Shown: positions 1 through 7,193, counted from the first letter of the stretch. The stretch: DNA of 20,928 bases from Cytophagales bacterium (GCA_025360395.1 JANYCH010000214.1:1-20928), one strand, 5' to 3'. A program made the numbers and translations. Notes: generated by a model from the letters alone, not told the origin.

Positions 1-390
1 GGTAAAGCCTGGTACAATCACACCTCAAACCCAGCAAATTTTTCTAATTCATGCGCTATAAGAGTTAGCCATGCCCTCAATTTAAGTGGGGCTGAAATTC
101 CTTATTCGAAAGGAAAAACAATTTCTGGAGATAATAAATCCTGGTATTATTACAGGGTAAAAGATTTATTAGAATATCTTCAAGGAAGATATGGATATGC
201 TGATTTTAAAACATCTAACAAGAATATGGTTTTAAATAGCAAAGGAATTATTTGTTTTGATATAAATATTTGGACAGATGCATCGGGGCATTTTACTTTA
301 TTTGATGGTAATAAAGCTTTAGGAGGGGAACATGATTCAGATTTTTACTTTAAAACTGCCTCTCAATTTTTACTTTGGAAAGCGGAATAA
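1..390 (+). CDS. tae4: Tae4-type T6SS peptidoglycan amidase effector, 5' truncated by the window edge
   Basis: Frame 1 is open from base 1 to the TAA at 388-390 and gives 129 visible residues; the start lies left of the window. Two blocks match the Tae4 (type VI secretion amidase effector 4) family: NSCAIRVSHAL, with the likely nucleophile Cys18 of the visible part (bases 52-54), and SGHFTLFDG, with the likely catalytic His97 (bases 289-291). Tae4 enzymes are NlpC/P60-like cysteine amidases that cut the peptide stem of peptidoglycan in the periplasm of a rival cell. The stop overlaps the start of the next gene, a probable immunity protein, in a TAATG junction. The family is assigned from motifs read by eye. 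Any N-terminal delivery domain is outside the window. Delivery by a Bacteroidota T6SS is inferred, since no apparatus gene is seen here. Confidence 0.82.
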   Translation, partial: GKAWYNHTSNPANFSNSCAIRVSHALNLSGAEIPYSKGKTISGDNKSWYYYRVKDLLEYLQGRYGYADFKTSNKNMVLNSKGIICFDINIWTDASGHFTLFDGNKALGGEHDSDFYFKTASQFLLWKAE

Positions 391-755
391 TGAAAACCTT
401 ATTTCTATTTCTATTTGCTTTAACTTTTTGTCAGAATAAAAAGTCGGATGATACCAAAGAGTCATACAAGGCAAATAATCATGATTATCTTAAAAAAATA
501 GCATTTTGTAAATGTCTTTCTCTAGTAGATAGTTCATTAAAAAATGAAGATTATAGCAGTGGAATTTATTTTGAAAAATCCAGTTACGGTCCTGAAGCAC
601 TATTTATAATAGATTCTTTCGTTATTTTGAATAAACCAAATTTTAAAAGTTTTGCAAACCACAAACTTGGTGTTGGGGAATGTATTTCATTATATGAAAG
701 TGAGGCTCTCAAAGTCCAGATTGAGAAATTAGATTCACTTATAGGAGACAAATAG
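390..755 (+). CDS. Probable Tai4-like immunity protein, exported
   Basis: A 121-residue protein whose ATG at 390 shares bases with the TAA of the amidase gene (TAATG), so translation is probably coupled. An in-frame TTG at 375 would place the start inside the amidase gene and before the hydrophobic segment, so I prefer 390. The N-terminus (MKTLFLFLFALTFC) is a short signal peptide. Cys14 could be a lipobox cysteine, although Phe at -1 is not typical. The mature part has three further Cys, two in a CKC pair and one in GECISLYESEAL near the C-terminus, a Cys-plus-helix ending that resembles Tai4 immunity proteins. Tai4 binds and blocks Tae4 in the periplasm, so an exported product directly after tae4 fits that role. 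The function is inferred mainly from position, size and the C-terminal block. Confidence 0.65.
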   Translation: MKTLFLFLFALTFCQNKKSDDTKESYKANNHDYLKKIAFCKCLSLVDSSLKNEDYSSGIYFEKSSYGPEALFIIDSFVILNKPNFKSFANHKLGVGECISLYESEALKVQIEKLDSLIGDK

Positions 756-954
756 AACTTGGATTTTTATTGCGCCAACGATAGTAGCAAAAATCCTTTT
801 TGCTACCTAATACTTTCAAATCAAGGTAATTACTTGACGCAAAAAGATTGGAGCGGATAGCGTGCCCGGGCGCCCAAATCATACCGCAGTCTTTACTATT
901 GTTTATACTAAAAGCCCTGTAGATCTCTACCCAGCTTTCATATACCGAAGTATG
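756..954. other. Intergenic region with several inverted repeats
   Basis: This gap separates the Tai4-like gene and the convergent murA. It holds a perfect 10-bp hairpin (784-806), a near-palindrome TCAAGGTAATTACTTGA (821-837), outer arms TTGCG (770-774) and CGCAA (838-842) that could pair around both, and a GC-rich patch with two overlapping 8-bp palindromes, GCCCGGGC (864-871) and GGGCGCCC (868-875). No convincing coding sequence was found. It may serve for termination, or be a dispersed repeat unit. Confidence 0.5.
784..806. terminator. Perfect AT-rich hairpin, possible terminator after the immunity gene
   Basis: The arms GTAGCAAAAA (784-793) and TTTTTGCTAC (797-806) pair over 10 bp around a TCC loop. 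It sits 29 bp after the stop of the Tai4-like gene. No separate T tract follows the hairpin. The T run is inside the 3' arm, so its terminator role is only probable. Confidence 0.45.
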
Positions 955-2262
955 TTAATTAATCCGTTTAATATCTGCACCAATTGCATTCAAACGTTTG
1001 TCTATGTTCTGATAGCCACGGTCGATCTGGTCAATGTTACTGATGATGCTGGTTCCTTTTGCTGAAAGCGCTGCAATGAGCAAAGAAACACCCGCACGGA
1101 TATCAGGAGATGACATCGAGATTCCTCTCAAAGGATTTACTTTATTTAAACCAATCACATTTGCCCTGTGAGGGTCACATAGAATGATCTGAGCTCCCAT
1201 TTCTATCAGTTTATCCACAAAAAACAAACGGCTTTCAAACATCTTCTGATGAATGAGAACGGTGCCTTTTGCCTGGGTCGCTACAACCAAAACTATGCTT
1301 AAAAGATCAGGGGTAAAACCTGGCCATGGGGCATCAGCAATTGTTAAAATGGAACCATCAATAAAAGTATCAATTTCATAACTATCCTGTGCAGGAATGT
1401 AAATATCATCTCCCCTGAATTCCATTTGGATGCCGAGGCGCTGAAAAACTCCCGGAATAACACCCAACATGTCGATTCTGGCATTTTTTATCGTGATTTC
1501 AGAACCTGTCATTCCTGCTAAACCAATGAACGAACCAATTTCGATCATATCTGGTAACATGGTATGTTCAGTGCCACCTAAAGATTCTACTCCTTCAATA
1601 TTCAGCAGATTAGAACCTATGCCTGTAATTTTTGCTCCCATCCTATTTAGCATAGAGCATAATTGCTGTAGATAGGGTTCACAGGCAGCATTGTAAATAG
1701 TAGTTTTGCCCTTGGCCAAAACGGCTGCCATTACGATGTTTGCTGTACCTGTTACTGAAGCTTCATCAAGCAACATATAGCAACCCTTCAGGTTACTGGC
1801 ATCAATGGTGTAAAAACCATCTTCTGCGTCATAGTTAAATTTCGCTCCTAATTTTTCAAAACCAATAAAATGAGTATCTAAACGTCGTCGGCCAATTTTA
1901 TCTCCTCCCGGTTTAGGCACACGGGCCTTTCCAAACCTGGCTAAAAGCGGGCCCAAGATCATAACTGAACCCCTTAATGCAGCAGCCTGATTTTTAAAAT
2001 CATCGCTTAACATATAATCAAGGTTTACATTCTTCGCACAGAAGCGATAATCTTCTTCGTTGATCTTTGTAACCTCAACTCCCAGTTTATTAAGTAATTC
2101 AATCAGCTTGATAACATCCCTTATTTGAGGAATATTATGGATAGTAACTGGTTCTTCGGTGAGTAAAACCGCATTTAGTATTTGTAATGCTTCGTTTTTT
2201 GCCCCTTGAGGGATCAATTCACCTTTTAATTTTTGTCCGCCCTTAATTTCAAAAACAGCCAT
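955..2262 (-). CDS. murA: UDP-N-acetylglucosamine 1-carboxyvinyltransferase (MurA), Asp-type active site
   Basis: This cytoplasmic enzyme transfers enolpyruvate from PEP to UDP-GlcNAc, the first committed step of peptidoglycan synthesis. The 435-residue length is normal for the EPSP synthase-like fold. Visible hallmarks are Lys22-Asn23 (AKNEALQ), the active-site loop PGGDKIGRRRLDTH (residues 118-131), Asp319 in GFTPDLLS (equivalent of E. coli Asp305), the ESRLFFVDKL block, DIRAGVSLL with Arg389, and IDRGYQNID near the C-terminus. The loop residue that is Cys115 in E. coli is Asp121 here. MurA enzymes with Asp at this position, such as the mycobacterial one, keep activity but are not alkylated by fosfomycin. 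The ATG is two bases after the stop of the DUF4290 gene, so the two form an operon and are probably translationally coupled. Confidence 0.96.
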   Translation of the reverse strand: MAVFEIKGGQKLKGELIPQGAKNEALQILNAVLLTEEPVTIHNIPQIRDVIKLIELLNKLGVEVTKINEEDYRFCAKNVNLDYMLSDDFKNQAAALRGSVMILGPLLARFGKARVPKPGGDKIGRRRLDTHFIGFEKLGAKFNYDAEDGFYTIDASNLKGCYMLLDEASVTGTANIVMAAVLAKGKTTIYNAACEPYLQQLCSMLNRMGAKITGIGSNLLNIEGVESLGGTEHTMLPDMIEIGSFIGLAGMTGSEITIKNARIDMLGVIPGVFQRLGIQMEFRGDDIYIPAQDSYEIDTFIDGSILTIADAPWPGFTPDLLSIVLVVATQAKGTVLIHQKMFESRLFFVDKLIEMGAQIILCDPHRANVIGLNKVNPLRGISMSSPDIRAGVSLLIAALSAKGTSIISNIDQIDRGYQNIDKRLNAIGADIKRIN

Positions 2263-2264
2263 GC

Positions 2265-2993
2265 TTATTTTTTATTGCGATTGTTGTTGTTATTGTTGCG
2301 GTTGTTATTGCTCCGGTTATTATTGTTGTTCCGGTTATTATTGCTTCTTCCCCTGTTCATGCTTCCACCTGTAGCACCTTCCCGGGCTGTATTGTCTTTG
2401 ATCATGCTGTTTCCGCTTTGTTTTCTCAATCTCATTCCTGTCTGGAAAAGGTTTTCGCTTTTAACACGGTTTATGTCTAGTACGAGTTCTCCGCCAGACA
2501 TCCGGCGCATATGTTCCAGTATTACTTCCTCTTCGATTACTTCCTTATTCCAGGCACCATAAAGTGCTTTCATTAACTTACCAATGTAAATAATGGCGTT
2601 TTCTTTTTCTTCCGGATCGGTGATCTTCTTTGCTTCTTCCATAAGCAATTCGACATTTCTGCCATAATGCTTATATCTCATTTCTTTCTGACTATAATCT
2701 ACTTTCCTCGGCTTTGCGTTAAAAGTACTGGCTTCGGCCTTAGGATAAGGAGAATCCACATCTAATTCGAAATTGGCCATGCAACAAAGATCGTCCCATA
2801 ATTTTTGGGAATAATCCATATTAGGGTCTTTCATTTGAGAATGCAATTGCTTCATCAATTCGATGATCGCCTTGGCATTCTGATTTCTTTTTTCACGGTC
2901 TTCAATCTTTTTAAGATCATGAACCATGTTTTGAACAACCCTCCCATATTCTTTCAGAATGATATCGGATTGTGAAGTATTGTATGTATGCAT
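2265..2993 (-). CDS. DUF4290 family protein with Asn-rich C-terminal tail
   Basis: A 242-residue protein of the Bacteroidota-specific DUF4290 family, whose function is unknown. The N-terminal part begins MHTYNTSQSDIILKEYGR, typical of the family. The first 190 or so residues are mostly charged helical sequence with no signal peptide or membrane segment, so the protein is probably cytoplasmic. From about residue 211 the sequence becomes almost pure Asn with regularly spaced Arg or Arg-Ser, and it ends NRNKK. This tail is encoded by a low-complexity stretch at about 2268-2345. The gene precedes murA by two bases, which suggests a link with cell-wall synthesis, but no direct evidence for this is visible. 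An exact TAnnTTTG box lies about 75 bases upstream. Confidence 0.88.
   Translation of the reverse strand: MHTYNTSQSDIILKEYGRVVQNMVHDLKKIEDREKRNQNAKAIIELMKQLHSQMKDPNMDYSQKLWDDLCCMANFELDVDSPYPKAEASTFNAKPRKVDYSQKEMRYKHYGRNVELLMEEAKKITDPEEKENAIIYIGKLMKALYGAWNKEVIEEEVILEHMRRMSGGELVLDINRVKSENLFQTGMRLRKQSGNSMIKDNTAREGATGGSMNRGRSNNNRNNNNNRSNNNRNNNNNNRNKK
2268..2345 (-). repeat. Low-complexity Asn codon repeat
   Basis: The plus strand here is nearly all ttg/tta/att triplets broken by cgg or cga. On the minus strand these read as AAC/AAT (Asn) runs separated by Arg or Arg-Ser, forming the tail of the DUF4290 protein. Such stretches are prone to length change by slippage. Confidence 0.8.
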
Positions 2994-3068
2994 AAATATT
3001 ATAGCAGTGTAAATACGGCGGGCTAGCAGTTGCCGGCGAAATTTATAATTCTTCTTGAAAAGTTAGTA

Positions 3069-3076
3069 CAAAACTA
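3069..3076 (-). promoter_or_regulatory. -7 box TAnnTTTG for the DUF4290-murA operon
   Basis: The minus strand reads TAGTTTTG, an exact match to the Bacteroidota -7 consensus. It would start transcription near 3062, giving a leader of about 70 bases before the ATG at 2993. No clear -33 TTTG was found at the usual distance, so the assignment is moderate. Confidence 0.4.
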
Positions 3077-3092
3077 ATCAAATACTTTAAAT

Positions 3093-3122
3093 AGTATTGA
3101 GTATTGAGTAATTAGTATTGAG
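3093..3122. repeat. Short direct repeats of AGTATTGAG
   Basis: AGTATTGAG occurs at 3093-3101 and 3114-3122, with a partial copy GTATTGAG at 3101-3108. The cluster lies between the DUF885 gene and the DUF4290 promoter. It may be a repeated protein-binding site or the edge of a dispersed repeat. Nothing in the sequence decides between these. Confidence 0.5.
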
Positions 3123-3157
3123 ACTGCTTTAAAGAAAAAGTAGATCATTTAGTTAAA

Positions 3158-4984
3158 TTATAACTTTCCTTTTATCCATTCATCTACGAGTTCTTCCAGT
3201 ACATTGAGTGGTACTGCTCCATTTATAAGAACCACATCGTGAAATTCCTTTATATCGAACTTTTCTCCCAGCCTCTTTTTTGCACTTTCTCGTAATTCAA
3301 GTATTTTAAGCATCCCGATTTTATAGGCCGTTGCCTGCGAAGGCCAAACTATATAACGTTCAATCTCTTTACGGCAATCGTATTCGCTGTTTGGCGTATT
3401 GTCTGTAAAATATTTAATCGCTTCTTCTCTTGTCCATTTTTTGGAATGGATACCAACGTCTACAACTAATCTCGCTGCCCTGAGCAATTCCATTGATAAT
3501 CTTCCAAAATCGCTGTATTTGTCTTTATAGAGACCCATTTCTTTGGGTATTTTTTCTGTATACAAAGCCCAACCTTCAATATATGCGGTGTAAAACCCAT
3601 ATTTCCTGAACTTAGGCAAACCTTTCATTTCCTGGGCAATAGCCAATTGCATATGATGCCCTGGTATAGCTTCATGATAGGCCAGTGCTTCAATTTCATA
3701 TTTAGGAAGAGTTCTCATGTCAAATGTGTTGACATAATAAATTCCAGGGCGGGAACCATCAGGTGCTGGTTCCTGATAAAAAGCACCGGCTGTTGATTTT
3801 TCTCTAAATGGCTCGACCCTTTTAACTATTAAATCTGCCTTAGGTTTGGTTATGAATAATTCATTGAGCCTGCTTTTCATTTCAGCTATTACTTTTTTAG
3901 CCTCAGCCATATAGGCAGCTTTTCCAAGACTATCACTGGTATAATAGAATTTGGGATTTTCCTGAAGGTATTTAAAAAATGCTTTCAGGTCCCCTTTGAA
4001 CCTTACTTGCTGAATAATAACTTTCATTTCTTCCTGAATGCGCTTTACTTCAGATTGTCCGATTTCAAATATTTCTTCCGGAGAAAGGTTGGTTGTGGTC
4101 GTGTTTTGAAGTGCATATTTGTAAAATGCATCCCCATCAGGAAATTTCCAGCAACCATCATCATTTGTGGCTTTCTTTTCTGATTGTTCCAGGTGTGCAA
4201 TCAGCTTTTTATAAGCCGGGCCAAAGCCTGTAATTAATACTTCCTCACATTTTTTCTTTAGGGAATCTTCCTCCTCCTTAGGTAGCTTTAAAGACTCAGC
4301 CTTTTTATTAAAATCCTCCATCAGAGAACTCAATTTTTTCTTTTTTTCAAATTCAAAAGGCTGTCCTTTTAATAAACCTTTGCAGTCGTCAATAACCTGG
4401 GCAAAAGCAAATTTGGGTAACATAATTCCTCTCGACTCCCTAGCTTCAATCTTCTTTAATACCTGATCTATTAAATGAGGCACTTTTTTGAGGCGTTCAA
4501 TATAGGCTTCAGCGTCCTTTTTGCTGTTTACAGTATGTATGTTTATCAAAAAAGAAGGGATTTCAGAATGCCAGCCAAATAATTGGTTTACAGGATAATT
4601 GTAGGTAATAAATTTTTTACCGGCGATTTTTTGTTCTGCTTCATAAACAAATAGTTTGTAACTGACCTTAGTGTTTGTATCAAGTTGATCAAACATTATG
4701 TTTTTCTTTAATTCAAGTAGGTTCTTTTCGGTAATGTCAATTTCTGCAAGGGCTGAGGAATCAGAAATATCATCCCAATCTGAATACCTGTCACGAATAC
4801 CCAAAATAGATTGCTGCATTGGGTGCCTTTGAAGAAATGCATCGTAGACTTTTTCAAAAAACATATTTGCTTCCACACTGGAAGAGTCACCCAGGTCATT
4901 GTCGTTCATTTCCTTATTAGGTTTATTGCATGAAAATAAAAAAACAGCAAAAAGTACAGGGAGACAGAATGCAAATGATTTCAT
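3158..4984 (-). CDS. DUF885 family metallopeptidase-like lipoprotein
   Basis: A 608-residue DUF885 protein. The family is regarded as zinc-dependent peptidases. The N-terminus MKSFAFCLPVLFAVFLFSC is a lipoprotein signal peptide with the lipidated Cys at residue 19, so the protein is probably membrane-anchored on the periplasmic or outer side. The metal motif HEAIPGHH (residues 437-444) and the YIEGWALYTE block (468-477, with a candidate third ligand Glu) are both intact, so the enzyme is likely active. The substrate is unknown; long Lys- and Glu-rich helices fill the first 400 residues, as usual for the family. It is transcribed alone, divergent from the response regulator gene with 144 bp between them. 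The start is the ATG at 4984, which fits the signal peptide. Confidence 0.9.
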   Translation of the reverse strand: MKSFAFCLPVLFAVFLFSCNKPNKEMNDNDLGDSSSVEANMFFEKVYDAFLQRHPMQQSILGIRDRYSDWDDISDSSALAEIDITEKNLLELKKNIMFDQLDTNTKVSYKLFVYEAEQKIAGKKFITYNYPVNQLFGWHSEIPSFLINIHTVNSKKDAEAYIERLKKVPHLIDQVLKKIEARESRGIMLPKFAFAQVIDDCKGLLKGQPFEFEKKKKLSSLMEDFNKKAESLKLPKEEEDSLKKKCEEVLITGFGPAYKKLIAHLEQSEKKATNDDGCWKFPDGDAFYKYALQNTTTTNLSPEEIFEIGQSEVKRIQEEMKVIIQQVRFKGDLKAFFKYLQENPKFYYTSDSLGKAAYMAEAKKVIAEMKSRLNELFITKPKADLIVKRVEPFREKSTAGAFYQEPAPDGSRPGIYYVNTFDMRTLPKYEIEALAYHEAIPGHHMQLAIAQEMKGLPKFRKYGFYTAYIEGWALYTEKIPKEMGLYKDKYSDFGRLSMELLRAARLVVDVGIHSKKWTREEAIKYFTDNTPNSEYDCRKEIERYIVWPSQATAYKIGMLKILELRESAKKRLGEKFDIKEFHDVVLINGAVPLNVLEELVDEWIKGKL

Positions 4985-5128
4985 TTTTTATGATCTTGTT
5001 CAGCCTAAAGATAAGCAAAAGCAAGAAATTGAATATATACAACTTCGACAGAATAAATTTAATGTTATACTAATGACTAGTTGAAATAAAGAAGGGATTT
5101 TTACGTACTTGTATAAAATTTTTAATTT

Positions 5129-5809
5129 ATGAGAATTTTAGTGGTTGAAGACGAGCAGAAAGTGGCAGAGTTCATTAAAAAAGGGCTTGAGGAAAACTCA
5201 TATAAAGTTGACACTGCACATGATGGCGTGATAGCAAAACATCTCGCATTCTCCAACCAATACGATCTGATTATTCTGGATATTATCATCCCAAAGCTGA
5301 ATGGAATAGAACTGGCAAAAGAACTTCGAGTACAAAAAATAAACACGCCAATTTTAATGCTTACAGCACTAAGCAAAACCGATGACAAAGTGACCGGGTT
5401 TGACTCGGGAGCTGACGATTATCTCACCAAACCTTTCGAATTTCGTGAATTGCTGGCGAGAGTGAAGGCACTTACCAAAAGAAATATTCCGGAGGCGCAA
5501 CAAAGTATCAGGTTATTGAATGTTGCAGACCTTGAAATGAACCTTGATAGCTATACCGTAACCCGTGCCGGACAAAAAATTGATTTAACAGCTAAAGAAT
5601 TTTCATTATTAGAATATTTTGTACGCAACCAGGGAAAGGCAATTTCCAGGGCAGAAATAGCTGAAAAAGTTTGGGGGTTAAATTTTGACACTGGTACTAA
5701 TGTTATTGATGTATATGTCAATTTTCTTAGAAAGAAAGTGGACAAAGCATTCGACAAAAAACTTATTCATACCTTGATTGGAATGGGATATATCTTGCGG
5801 GTTGAATAA
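5129..5809 (+). CDS. OmpR/PhoB-family response regulator, orphan
   Basis: A two-component response regulator of 226 residues. The receiver domain (about 1-120) has the acidic pair Glu7-Asp8, phosphoacceptor Asp51 in DLIILDIIIP, Thr79 and Lys101 (TKPFEF). The C-terminal winged-helix DNA-binding domain spans about 128-225, with the typical block LTAKEFSLLEYFVRNQGKAI and the ending HTLIGMGYILR. By overall look it is closest to the CusR/CopR-like branch. No histidine kinase gene is adjacent, so its signal and partner cannot be told. It is divergent from the DUF885 gene and ends at a strong hairpin terminator shared with the convergent PRC-barrel gene. Confidence 0.93.
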   Translation: MRILVVEDEQKVAEFIKKGLEENSYKVDTAHDGVIAKHLAFSNQYDLIILDIIIPKLNGIELAKELRVQKINTPILMLTALSKTDDKVTGFDSGADDYLTKPFEFRELLARVKALTKRNIPEAQQSIRLLNVADLEMNLDSYTVTRAGQKIDLTAKEFSLLEYFVRNQGKAISRAEIAEKVWGLNFDTGTNVIDVYVNFLRKKVDKAFDKKLIHTLIGMGYILRVE

Positions 5810-5831
5810 CTTCCTGCTTAAAAATGTGCAT

Positions 5832-5866
5832 AAAAAAAGCTACCATATATTAAGTAGCTTTTTTTA
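5832..5866. terminator. Bidirectional intrinsic terminator
   Basis: A perfect 12-bp stem is formed by AAAAAAAGCTAC (5832-5843) and GTAGCTTTTTTT (5854-5865) around a 10-base loop. A-runs and T-runs flank the GCTAC core on both strands, so it can end the response regulator transcript on the plus strand and the PRC-barrel transcript on the minus strand. Confidence 0.85.
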
Positions 5867-5915
5867 TAAGTTTAATTCTTTTTGTCTTTTAATATTGAAT
5901 TGTCTGAGGGAAGCT

Positions 5916-6344
5916 TTATACATACATCCCGTTTGTAACCTGGTAATATTGAGTTACTTTATTTAAATACTCAGTATGGTCATTGGTATCCGGCCAGTGA
6001 TTTTGGTCAAATCCCGGAGCATTTTTAAGGTAATTCATATCCCGGCTCACTACAAAGCATTCCCTGTCTTCATCTAATTCCAGCTCATCAAACGGAATGG
6101 CAAACATTTTACCTCCAAGCCCTAGAAACGACCCATATTCAATTACAGCATACTCTACCTTACCTGTTTGTATATTGATCATAATATCATCGATGGTACC
6201 AAGGTTCTCACCTTCATAATTTTCCACATTGTCACCGATGATTGAACTGGCTGTTAATCTTTTTACAGGACTGTTTGCGCTAGGCCCTTCATGATTCCGA
6301 CCGGTTCTATTGTCAAAATCATAATTTTTCTCTATCGTCTTCAT
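5916..6344 (-). CDS. PRC-barrel domain protein
   Basis: A 142-residue soluble protein without signal peptide. Residues about 28-105 form a PRC-barrel: LTASSIIGDNVENYEGENLG, then IDDIMINIQTGKVEYAVIEYG, then FAIPFDEL. The C-terminal part (LKNAPGFDQNHWPD) is a conserved extension seen in bacterial stand-alone PRC-barrel proteins. These small-molecule or protein-binding barrels occur in photosynthetic reaction centres, RimM and many stress-associated proteins, and the role of this one is unknown. It is a single gene convergent with the response regulator and separated from it by the shared terminator. The ATG at 6344 is the natural start. Confidence 0.87.
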   Translation of the reverse strand: MKTIEKNYDFDNRTGRNHEGPSANSPVKRLTASSIIGDNVENYEGENLGTIDDIMINIQTGKVEYAVIEYGSFLGLGGKMFAIPFDELELDEDRECFVVSRDMNYLKNAPGFDQNHWPDTNDHTEYLNKVTQYYQVTNGMYV

Positions 6345-6593
6345 AATCCTAAATTTAATTATAATCGCTCTGGCAGTTTGCCAGCGTGGTTAAGTGGCTT
6401 ATGCTAATGCTTAGATTAGAAACAATCCAAATAACCATCTTGACATTAAATTGCCGTGCCATGAATAAATAATAATTCATGATAAAGTTTTTAATATTAT
6501 TACAATGTGATTTAATAGACCACTATTGATAAAACATTGCTTAATGAACCAGATCAATTGAATGTTTTGTATTTTTAAGCAAATTCTAAAACA
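6345..6593. other. Divergent AT-rich intergenic region
   Basis: These 249 bases lie between the divergent PRC-barrel and SGNH-hydrolase genes and should hold both promoters. I found no exact TAnnTTTG box for either gene. A near match, TATTTTTA, lies about 20 bases before the hydrolase start. A 7-bp inverted repeat, CATGAAT (6460-6466) with ATTCATG (6475-6481), could be a regulator site. No coding sequence is seen. Confidence 0.4.
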
Positions 6594-7193
6594 TTGAATT
6601 GGTATTTACAAGATATAGAACGACTTGAGGCGAAAGAAGTCATCAGAAACAAAAAGAAGAAAATCGTTTTCTATGGAAGTTCCTCTTTTACCAGATGGGA
6701 TAGCCTTGAAAAAACATTTACAGATTTCAATGCCGTAAACCTGGGGTTTGGTGGCTCAACACTCGCTGCCTGTACCTGGTTTTATAAACGTGTAGTTCCA
6801 CGTCAAAAACCAGATGCTATCATTATTTATGCAGGCGACAATGATTTAGGTGATGGGAGAAATCCTGAAGAGGTAGTGATTTTTTATTATCAGCTGATAA
6901 ACCAAATAAGACAATCACTTGGCAATATTCCTGTTTGTTTTTTATCCATAAAGCCGAGTCCTGCAAGGTTTAACCTAAAAGGAAGCATAGAATTTGTTAA
7001 TAAGTGTATAATGGAAAATATAGAACTCTCCGCAGATCACTTGCATTATATCGACGTATATTCAAAAATGCTTGATGATAGCGGAAGGATAAGAGGAGAA
7101 TTATATGATCAGGATGGATTGCACCTTTCTGCAAAAGGATATGAATTATGGCAAAACGAAATCATGAATACATGTTATAAATTTTTTAAATAA
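6594..7193 (+). CDS. SGNH/GDSL-type esterase or lipase
   Basis: A 199-residue SGNH hydrolase, probably an esterase acting on an acyl or acetyl ester. The four family blocks are visible: block I VFYGSSSF with candidate nucleophile Ser30, block II NLGFGGST, block III YAGDNDL with Asn83, and block V DGLHLS with Asp174 and His177. No signal peptide is visible, so the location is probably cytoplasmic. The start is a TTG at 6594: an in-frame TAA at 6576 excludes earlier starts, no ATG lies between, and the next in-frame Met is beyond block III. The esterase gene follows on the same strand after 48 bases, so the two may be cotranscribed. The natural substrate is unknown. Confidence 0.88.
   Translation: MNWYLQDIERLEAKEVIRNKKKKIVFYGSSSFTRWDSLEKTFTDFNAVNLGFGGSTLAACTWFYKRVVPRQKPDAIIIYAGDNDLGDGRNPEEVVIFYYQLINQIRQSLGNIPVCFLSIKPSPARFNLKGSIEFVNKCIMENIELSADHLHYIDVYSKMLDDSGRIRGELYDQDGLHLSAKGYELWQNEIMNTCYKFFK

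Noticed and set aside
375..389. TTG start for the immunity gene
   Set aside because: It would put the start inside the amidase gene and before the signal peptide. The ATG at 390 in TAATG gives a natural N-terminus.
862..1065. Open frame antisense to the end of murA
   Set aside because: It overlaps the murA 3' end on the opposite strand and has no recognisable domain.
2233..2562. Leu-rich frame opposite the Asn-rich tail
   Set aside because: It is an artefact of reading the low-complexity Asn codons on the other strand; the DUF4290 frame is continuous through it.
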